Assembly: GCA_015494035.1 (NCBI GenBank)
Contig: WGBZ01000207.1
Location: 1 to 10,927 of the forward strand
DNA: 10,927 nucleotides
From: Lysobacterales bacterium
GTDB lineage: Bacteria; Pseudomonadota; Gammaproteobacteria; Xanthomonadales; Marinicellaceae
Direction: 5' to 3'
The notes beneath the pieces were generated by a model. The model had not been told where the DNA came from. It saw only the letters and a list, made by a program, of their open reading frames with translations, and made no database searches. Position 1 is the first letter of the stretch. The number at the start of each line of letters is the position of its first letter. The position numbers and the translations under genes are program-made. This document shows, piece by piece, positions 6,258-10,927 of the stretch.

Positions 6258-7661
6258 ATGACCGTTAAAACCCGTTTTGCCCCCAGCCCCACTGGGGTTT
6301 TGCACATTGGTGGTGCCCGTACCGCCTTGTTCTCCTGGCTGTTCGCCCGCCATCATGGTGGCGAGTTTGCCTTGCGCATTGAAGACACTGATCGTGAACG
6401 ATCAACTGAAGAATCCGTGCAGGCGATTCTGGACGGGATGGCCTGGTTGGGGCTGGATCATGATGGCGAGGTGGTGTTTCAGACCCAGCGCTTTGATCGC
6501 TATGGTGAACTGATCCAGCAACTGCTGGATGAAGGCAAGGCCTATTACTGCACCTGCTCCAAGGAGCGGTTGGAAAAATTGCGCGAAGAGCAAATGGCAG
6601 CGGGTGAAAAACCCCGTTATGACGGCAAATGCCGTCACGCCAATATCCCGGCCGGAACACCTGGAGCGGTGGTGCGGTTCAAGAATCCACTTGAAGGCGA
6701 GGTCAGTTTCCACGACCACGTGCGGGGGGGCATCACCGTCGGCAATGCCGAACTGGACGATTTGATTATCGCGCGTGCCGATGGCACACCCACCTACAAT
6801 TTTACCGTGGTGGTGGATGACATGGACATGGGCATGACCCACGTCATTCGCGGCGATGACCACATTAACAACACGCCTCGTCAGATTAATCTTTATCAGG
6901 CGCTGGGTGTCACGCCGCCGGCATTTGCCCACGTGCCCATGATTCTGGGGGATGACGGCAGCCGGCTTTCCAAGCGCCATGGCGCGGTGGGTGTCATGCA
7001 GTACGCCGAGGACGGCTATTTGCCCGAGGCGGTGCTGAATTACCTGGTGCGGCTGGGCTGGTCGCATGGCGATCAGGAAATTTTTTCGCGCGAGGAAATG
7101 ATCCGTCTGTTTGACCTCAAGGGCATTAATCGCGCCCCGTCCACTTTTAACACTTCCAAGCTCAACTGGCTGAACCAGCATTATATCCAGCAGGCCGACA
7201 ACGCGCGGCTGGCTGCTTTGTTGGCCGAGCGGCTGAAAAAAATGAAGCTGGCCGTGCCAGAAGGCATGAACCTGGAAGACGTGGTGGCCCTGTTCAAGGA
7301 ACGCAGCGTCACCATCAACGACATGGCCGAGCAGGCACGTTTTCTGTTTGAGCCGATCAGCGACTATGACGCCAAAGCTGATAAAAAAATATTCCGTGCC
7401 GCTGCCCTGGAACCACTGCAGACCCTGCGTCAGCGACTGGCCGAGATTGAAAACTGGCAAGAGGTTGATCTGCACGCAGTCATCGAACAAGTGGTCAATG
7501 ACCTGGGCGTGGGATTTGGCAAGGTGGGTCAACCGCTGCGCCTGGCGCTCACCGGCAAGTCCGGTGGCCCGGCCAACGATGTGATATTACGCCTGTTGGG
7601 CAAGGACGAGAGCCTGCGCCGCATTGACCAGGCCATCGCGCATTTGCAAAGGAACCTCTGA
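6258..7661 (+). CDS. gltX: Glutamyl-tRNA synthetase
   Basis: GltX is a class I aminoacyl-tRNA synthetase that charges tRNA-Glu with glutamate using ATP. The 467 residues fit the family length (about 465-475). The ATP-site motif is FAPSPTGVLHIGGARTALF (HIGG at 16-19, the usual GluRS variant of HIGH). The KMSKS-type loop is SRLSKRHGA at about 235-243. A zinc-binding set is visible at Cys98, Cys100, Cys125 and His127, as in E. coli GluRS. The C-terminal part is the helical anticodon-binding domain. The last codons (Arg partly, Asn, Leu and the TGA stop at 7659-7661) lie inside the left end of palindromic copy 4, so the insertion rewrote the very end of the protein without removing a known functional part. 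The Shine-Dalgarno is weak. Confidence 0.97.
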   Translation: MTVKTRFAPSPTGVLHIGGARTALFSWLFARHHGGEFALRIEDTDRERSTEESVQAILDGMAWLGLDHDGEVVFQTQRFDRYGELIQQLLDEGKAYYCTCSKERLEKLREEQMAAGEKPRYDGKCRHANIPAGTPGAVVRFKNPLEGEVSFHDHVRGGITVGNAELDDLIIARADGTPTYNFTVVVDDMDMGMTHVIRGDDHINNTPRQINLYQALGVTPPAFAHVPMILGDDGSRLSKRHGAVGVMQYAEDGYLPEAVLNYLVRLGWSHGDQEIFSREEMIRLFDLKGINRAPSTFNTSKLNWLNQHYIQQADNARLAALLAERLKKMKLAVPEGMNLEDVVALFKERSVTINDMAEQARFLFEPISDYDAKADKKIFRAAALEPLQTLRQRLAEIENWQEVDLHAVIEQVVNDLGVGFGKVGQPLRLALTGKSGGPANDVILRLLGKDESLRRIDQAIAHLQRNL

Positions 7662-7811
7662 TTGAATCGTGACACGGCATCTTGTGGCGTAAAATCGTCC
7701 ATTTCCGCGTTGCAAACCTTCGCAATAGCCTTGCTATTACGTACGGTTTGCGCCTTGAACTGAACAATTTTACACGCCAATCTGTTCGCGCCAGATTCAG
7801 TCAGAGCTTCC
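7651..7811. mobile_element. Palindromic MITE-like element, copy 4 (subfamily B)
   Basis: This 161-bp element has ends GGAACCTCTGATTGAATC and GATTCAGTCAGAGCTTCC. The flanks are caaa (7647-7650) and caga (7812-7815), a 4-bp repeat with one mismatch. The centre is CAATAGC-ctt-GCTATTA, and the two halves are imperfect reverse complements. Its left end overlaps the last ten bases of gltX and supplies the stop codon. It precedes the shared terminator at 7871-7902, so gltX mRNA should contain the whole element. It has the same orientation as copy 2. Slightly more mismatches between its ends suggest an older or drifting copy. Confidence 0.88.
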
Positions 7812-7870
7812 CAGAACAAGCTGGCCGCCGACGGCCCCTGAGACAGTCCCTTCCCTCACCTGAAAACATA

Positions 7871-7902
7871 AAAAGCCCCGCTGCTGAGCCGGGGCTTTTT
7901 TT
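7871..7902. terminator. Bidirectional intrinsic terminator between gltX and the hydratase gene
   Basis: AAAAGCCCCG, a nine-base loop and CGGGGCTTTT form a 10-bp stem. Seven T follow on the plus strand and an A-run precedes it, so it can serve gltX (plus) and the convergent hydratase gene (minus), whose stop is about 20 bases away. Confidence 0.88.
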
Positions 7903-7924
7903 GCGAGCGGGAGGTGTTTTTTAA

Positions 7925-8701
7925 TTACTTGCCTGAGAACCTCGCCGGACGCTTTTCCAGAAAGGCACTGGTGCCTTCAGCCTTGTCTTCGGTGGCGCAG
8001 CAGACGGCAAAGGCCTTGGCTTCATACGCCAACGCTTCGGGCAGGGCGCATTCGGCACCGTGATTGATGCTGTCTATAATCATCGACAGGGCCACGGGAG
8101 CGGACTGGCTCAATTGTTCGCCCATGGCCTGAGCGGTAGACAGCAGTTCGGATGGCGCCACCACCTTGTTTACCAGGCCAATGTCATGCGCGCGTTGGGC
8201 GTCGATCATGTCGCCCAACAGGTTCATCTCCATGGCCCGGCCCTTGCCCACCAGGCGTGTCAGGCGCTGGGTGCCACCAAAGCCGGGGATAACGCCCAGC
8301 TTGATTTCGGGTTGGCCAAAGCGGGCGTTTTCGCTCGCCAGGCGCAGGTGACAGGCCATGGCAAGTTCGCAGCCGCCGCCCAGGGCGAAGCCATTGACGG
8401 CCGCAATCACCGGCTTGGGGCTGTTTTCGATGCGGTTCATGACCTGTTGGCCGAATTCGGCAAAACGCAGCCCGGAAATGGCATCGGTTTGTGCCAGTTC
8501 GGCAATGTCCGCACCGGCAACGAAGGCTTTTTCGCCACTGCCGGTGATCACCAGCGCGCGGATGGACTCATCGCCAATGGCCTGGCTTATTGCCTCATCC
8601 AGTTCGGTGAGTGTTTCGTGATTCAGCGCATTGAGCTTGCTGGGCCGGTTGATGGTGATGGTCATGACGGCGTTGTGCGTGTTCAAAAGCAAGTTGTTCA
8701 T
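7925..8701 (-). CDS. Enoyl-CoA hydratase/isomerase family protein (crotonase)
   Basis: This probable enoyl-CoA hydratase would add water to trans-2-enoyl-CoA, as in fatty-acid or amino-acid breakdown. The 258 residues match the short monofunctional crotonase length. The oxyanion-hole segments are AFVAGADIAEL (about 59-69) and ALGGGCELAMACH (about 106-118). Both catalytic glutamates of true hydratases are present: Glu112 in GGGCE and Glu132 in FGQPEIKLGVIPGFGGTQRL. The C-terminal trimerisation tail ends TSAFLEKRPARFSGK, typical of the family. The start ATG follows AGGGA by about seven bases. It stands alone, with no thiolase or acyl-CoA dehydrogenase beside it, so the pathway (beta-oxidation, leucine, phenylacetate or crotonyl-CoA) cannot be told from context. 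Confidence 0.93.
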   Translation of the reverse strand: MNNLLLNTHNAVMTITINRPSKLNALNHETLTELDEAISQAIGDESIRALVITGSGEKAFVAGADIAELAQTDAISGLRFAEFGQQVMNRIENSPKPVIAAVNGFALGGGCELAMACHLRLASENARFGQPEIKLGVIPGFGGTQRLTRLVGKGRAMEMNLLGDMIDAQRAHDIGLVNKVVAPSELLSTAQAMGEQLSQSAPVALSMIIDSINHGAECALPEALAYEAKAFAVCCATEDKAEGTSAFLEKRPARFSGK

Positions 8702-8736
8702 GCGGTTTTCCCTAAAGGCCTCAAGTGAAGGGGGAA

Positions 8737-8745
8737 ATTATAACA
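8737..8745 (-). promoter_or_regulatory. Extended -10 promoter of the hydratase gene
   Basis: On the minus strand, TGTTATAAT is a perfect extended -10 (TGnTATAAT). It would give a leader of roughly 30 bases before the ATG at 8701. No good -35 box is visible. Confidence 0.55.
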
Positions 8746-8896
8746 TTGCTGGAACTTGAGCCACGGCCAGTGGGTCAGACAAACCGCTTGCACCGCTGTC
8801 GGTGCCGGCATAAAATACGCCATCCGCTGCCAGATGTGATCCCGTGTGGATGATGGCGGCTCCAGCCCGGCTGTTGCGATGTAACTGAGTGATCAT
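8738..8896 (-). other. Small open frame upstream of the hydratase gene, possible gene remnant
   Basis: A 52-codon frame runs from an ATG at 8894-8896 to TAA at 8738-8740. Its translation contains GAAIIHTGSHLAADGVFYAG, followed by TDSGASGLSDPLAVAQ, a composition that looks more protein-like than the antisense frames nearby. There is no Shine-Dalgarno, and its end overlaps the likely -10 box of the hydratase gene. It also lies opposite the FKBP promoter region. It may be chance, or the eroded end of a lost gene. I do not recognise a family. Confidence 0.2.
8788..8816 (+). promoter_or_regulatory. Candidate sigma-70 promoter of the FKBP gene
   Basis: TTGCAC (8788-8793), a 17-base spacer and TAAAAT (8811-8816) give a plausible promoter. 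It would leave a leader of about 115 bases before the ATG at 8938. The -10 is good and the -35 only moderate. I saw no strong structure in the leader. Confidence 0.45.
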
Positions 8897-8937
8897 CGAA
8901 AGCGCTGCGGTTTATTCAATCAAGAGGTTTATACTGC

Positions 8938-9663
8938 ATGAAAATTCGTCAATTACTGCTGGCAGGCATGATGCTGGTCGGTTCCGCTGCCCTGGCCCAG
9001 AAAGCCGAGGTCAGTGCCAAAGACATTCATTTCGACAAGAACAAGACATCCTACGCCATGGGCTTTCAACTGGGTCGCGACCTGGCCGCGCGCAAGGGCA
9101 CCGAGTTTGAACTGTCCATGGACGAAGTCCTCAAGGGCGTGCGTGATGCCTATGCCGGTAAGCAGCCGGCCTATGCCAAGGAAGACCTGATCAAGAACAT
9201 GACGGCCTTCGAGAAAAAAATGCGTGCCAAGCAGATAGAAACCTTCAAAAAGGTTGCCGAAGAAAACAAGAAACGCTCGGAAAAGTTTCTGGCCCAGAAT
9301 CGCAAGAAAAAAGGCATCAAGGAACTGCCTTCAGGCGTGCAATACCGCGTGATTGAAGAAGGTTCCGGCAAACGCCCGACGGCAGACAGTGAAGTGACCA
9401 TTCACTACCGCGGTTCCCTGATTGGCAAGGACAACTTTGACAACCTGCGCGAATTCGACAGTTCTTTCATTCGCGGTGTGCCACGCACATTCAAGGTCAA
9501 TGAAGTGCTCAAGGGCTGGCAGGAAGTACTGCCACTGATGAAAACCGGCGCCAAGTGGCAGGTGTTCATTCCACCTGAACTGGCTTATGGCATCCGTGGC
9601 CAGGGCCCCATTGGCCCCAACGAAGTGCTGGTGTTCGACATCAATCTGTTGGATGTCAAATAA
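8938..9663 (+). CDS. Periplasmic FKBP-type peptidyl-prolyl isomerase (FkpA/Mip-like)
   Basis: This is a peptidyl-prolyl cis-trans isomerase and folding helper in the periplasm. A signal peptide covers about residues 1-20 (MKIRQLLLAGMMLVGSAALA), with cleavage at or just after Ala20. Residues about 35-125 form the FKBP N-terminal dimerisation region (SYAMGFQLGRDLA), continuing into a long Lys/Glu-rich helix. The FKBP catalytic domain occupies about 130-241: GVQYRVIEEGSG, VTIHYRGSL, REFDSSFIRG, EVLKGWQEVLPLMKTGAKW, FIPPELAYG, GPIGPNEVLVFDINLL. Between YRGSLIG and FDSSF it has about five to six more residues (KDNFDNLRE) than the usual short turn. The total of 241 fits the FkpA/Mip/FklB group. AGAGG lies ten bases before the ATG. 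A strong terminator follows, so it is a single-gene unit. Confidence 0.94.
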   Translation: MKIRQLLLAGMMLVGSAALAQKAEVSAKDIHFDKNKTSYAMGFQLGRDLAARKGTEFELSMDEVLKGVRDAYAGKQPAYAKEDLIKNMTAFEKKMRAKQIETFKKVAEENKKRSEKFLAQNRKKKGIKELPSGVQYRVIEEGSGKRPTADSEVTIHYRGSLIGKDNFDNLREFDSSFIRGVPRTFKVNEVLKGWQEVLPLMKTGAKWQVFIPPELAYGIRGQGPIGPNEVLVFDINLLDVK

Positions 9664-9687
9664 GCCAGAACCACAAGTTATTCCTTC

Positions 9688-9718
9688 ACGGGCAGGTGTC
9701 AGCACTTGCCCGTTTTTT
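9688..9718 (+). terminator. Intrinsic terminator of the FKBP gene
   Basis: ACGGGCAGGTG, a tcag loop and CACTTGCCCGT form an 11-bp stem with one G-T wobble, followed by six T. It lies 25 bases after the stop codon and separates the gene from palindromic copy 5 and the NudL gene. Confidence 0.92.
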
Positions 9719-9728
9719 ATGCAGCAAG

Positions 9729-9887
9729 GGAAGCTCTGATTGAATCTGGATGAAGCAGGTTATGCCGGAAATATTCGAGAACAAGGTGAAGTTTGCAGCC
9801 AATAGCCAGGCTATTGGCAAGGACTTCAACGCAGTTATCGGGCATTTCAGGTATGAGATGCGAGTTCAAGATTCGATCAGAGCTTCC
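9729..9887. mobile_element. Palindromic MITE-like element, copy 5 (subfamily A)
   Basis: This 159-bp element has ends GGAAGCTCTGATTGAATC and GATTCGATCAGAGCTTCC and is flanked by caag (9725-9728 and 9888-9891), a perfect 4-bp duplication. The centre is GCCAATAGCC-a-GGCTATTGGC. Its right half, read in reverse complement, matches the left half of copy 1 (CTCATACCTGAAATG, CGATAACTGCGTTGAAGT), so it is inverted relative to copy 1. It lies just after the FKBP terminator and ends eight bases before the first ATG of the NudL gene, so it forms that gene's whole immediate upstream region. Confidence 0.9.
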
Positions 9888-9895
9888 CAAGGCAA

Positions 9896-10579
9896 ATGCA
9901 GGCCATGAAAGCCGGCCTTTCTGCTGAAGCCTCCGGCCAGCCGATTCAGGACTGGGACAGCCAGGCCTTTCGGCAACGGCTGAAATCCGCCCTGAAACCG
10001 CCTGAAGTGTGGCAACCGGATACCCGTGGCGGCCTGCGCCCGGCGGCTGTGCTGATCCCTTTGTTTCAGGACAAGGGTCAGTGGCAGGTATTACTCAACA
10101 AGCGCGCCGAAGGACTCAAGCATCACGCCGGCCAGATCAGTTTTCCCGGTGGCGCATTTGAACCCACGGATGCCAACATTCGTCATACCGCCTTGCGGGA
10201 AACGCACGAGGAACTGGGGCTGGATCCCGCTTACATTGAGATTGTGGGTTACCTGGATGAGCTGGAAACCATCAGCGGCTATCGGGTGACGCCGTTTGTG
10301 GCCTTGTTGAAACCTGGCTTCAGCGTGCAGGTGGATCCGGGCGAAGTGGCCGAAGCGTTTTCCGTGCCGCTGGATTTTTTCCTTGACCCGGCCAATCGCC
10401 GCGCGCAGGGATTTCGGTCCGAAGGCAAACGCTGGCAGACCTGGGTTTTTCATCACCAGGGTCACACCATCTGGGGCGCCACGGCGCAAATGCTGGTGAA
10501 CCTGGCGGAAAAACTGCAGCCGCCGGCTGTGGTGTCCGGGGACAGAAGCCTGCCGGAAAACAGGCAAGGCAACAGCTAA
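9896..10579 (+). CDS. nudL: CoA pyrophosphatase, NudL-type Nudix hydrolase
   Basis: It is predicted to hydrolyse coenzyme A or acyl-CoA derivatives to 3',5'-ADP and phosphopantetheine. The NuCoA signature is clear at about residues 66-86: VLLNKRAEGLKHHAGQISFP followed by GG. The Nudix box follows, with GGAFEPTD and then LRETHEELGL (metal-binding Glu102, Glu105 and Glu106) in the same spacing as E. coli NudL. The later SGYRVTPFVALL also matches that family. The product has 227 residues if the ATG at 9896 is used. The second ATG at 9905 (224 residues) is also possible. Neither has an ideal Shine-Dalgarno: AAGG at 9889-9892 is three bases from the first and twelve from the second. An in-frame stop at 9854-9856 inside palindromic copy 5 excludes a longer form. 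The native promoter may have been displaced by the element. Confidence 0.92.
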   Translation: MQAMKAGLSAEASGQPIQDWDSQAFRQRLKSALKPPEVWQPDTRGGLRPAAVLIPLFQDKGQWQVLLNKRAEGLKHHAGQISFPGGAFEPTDANIRHTALRETHEELGLDPAYIEIVGYLDELETISGYRVTPFVALLKPGFSVQVDPGEVAEAFSVPLDFFLDPANRRAQGFRSEGKRWQTWVFHHQGHTIWGATAQMLVNLAEKLQPPAVVSGDRSLPENRQGNS

Positions 10580-10630
10580 GACAATACAGAAATCATCTCT
10601 TACTAACGGCCCGGTGGCCACGAGTACCGC

Positions 10631-10927
10631 ATGACTAGCAAGATAGAAACACGCCATTTAGCGCCTGCAGGCAAACTGTTCATCAAAACGCATGGTTGCC
10701 AGATGAACGAGTACGATTCGGCCAAGATGGCTGACGTGCTGAAAGCTTCTCACGGGTTGGAGTTGACCACGAACGAGGCCGAAGCGGATGTGATACTGGT
10801 CAACACCTGCTCCATTCGCGAAAAAGCCCAGGAAAAGGTCTTTTCGCAACTTGGCCGCTGGCGTGAACTGAAAGAAAAAAATCCCCAGGTGGTGATTGGC
10901 GTTGCCGGCTGCGTGGCTTCCCAGGAA
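10631..10927 (+). CDS. miaB: tRNA-2-methylthio-N6-isopentenyladenosine synthase MiaB, N-terminal part (cut by window edge)
   Basis: MiaB is a radical-SAM enzyme that adds the methylthio group at C2 of isopentenyladenosine-37 in tRNAs reading codons that begin with U. The 99 visible residues form the start of the UPF0004 domain. Its three cysteines, expected to hold the auxiliary 4Fe-4S cluster, are all present: Cys23 ([14 protein letters not shown]), Cys60 ([15 protein letters not shown]) and Cys94 ([10 protein letters not shown]). The radical-SAM CxxxCxxC motif and TRAM domain lie beyond the window. The ATG at 10631 has only a weak upstream GAG. It starts 51 bases after the NudL stop in the same direction, with no terminator between them, so the two could be co-transcribed. 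Confidence 0.96.
   Translation, partial: MTSKIETRHLAPAGKLFIKTHGCQMNEYDSAKMADVLKASHGLELTTNEAEADVILVNTCSIREKAQEKVFSQLGRWRELKEKNPQVVIGVAGCVASQE

Noticed and set aside
6402..7532. A 376-codon open frame on the minus strand
   Set aside because: It is antisense to gltX, where HIGG, zinc and KMSKS-type motifs establish the plus frame. It shows no domain, signal or ribosome site.
893..9887. CRISPR array or tandem repeat
   Set aside because: The repeats are dispersed 1-4 kb apart in both orientations, are about 160 bp long and carry target duplications. There are no regular spacers and no cas genes.
1..10927. Defence, phage, integron or toxin-antitoxin system
   Set aside because: All recognised genes are housekeeping or single exported enzymes. 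No integrase, restriction, toxin or phage-type protein was found in either strand.

Overview
The window looks like a chromosomal housekeeping segment of a gammaproteobacterium with mid-50s % GC (estimated by eye). The pointers are a zinc-binding gltX, ubiA, trmL, an IbpA-type small heat-shock gene with a sigma-32 promoter and ROSE-like leader, and miaB. The genus cannot be fixed. The secreted protease ends in an IFxxGFE tail that I associate, from memory only, with Xanthomonadales/Chromatiales-like lineages.

Layout, left to right: 5' end of pyruvate kinase (minus, cut by the window edge); a small zinc-ribbon membrane protein (+); ibpA-like hsp20 (minus); ubiA (minus); trmL (+, divergent from ubiA); a large secreted S8 protease with an inserted PA domain (minus); gltX (+, divergent from the protease); an enoyl-CoA hydratase/isomerase family gene (minus); a periplasmic FKBP-type prolyl isomerase (+); a NudL-type CoA pyrophosphatase (+); and the 5' end of miaB (+, cut by the window edge). 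Most genes are single transcription units with their own promoters and four clear intrinsic terminators, so there is no large operon. Themes are ubiquinone biosynthesis (ubiA), tRNA charging and modification (gltX, trmL, miaB), protein folding and heat shock (ibpA, FKBP) and central or CoA metabolism (pyk, hydratase, NudL).

The most unusual content is a family of five 157-161 bp near-palindromic elements at 893-1049, 1847-2006, 3493-3652, 7651-7811 and 9729-9887. All have ends of the type GGAAGCTCTGATYGAATC and are flanked by 4-bp direct repeats (ttaa, ttag, ttaa, caaa/caga, caag). They behave as non-autonomous MITE-like insertions. They form two subfamilies (copies 1 and 5; copies 2, 3 and 4) whose two arms have changed in concert, so the hairpin is preserved although the sequence differs. 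Each sits exactly at a gene edge. The ubiA stop codon lies in the target duplication of copy 2, the gltX stop codon lies inside copy 4, and copy 5 ends 8 bp before the NudL start codon. Four of the five are expected to be transcribed in a 3' untranslated region.

The second notable item is the hsp20 leader: a near-consensus sigma-32 promoter followed by three hairpins, the last of which pairs the Shine-Dalgarno with a TTGCT motif as in ROSE RNA thermometers.
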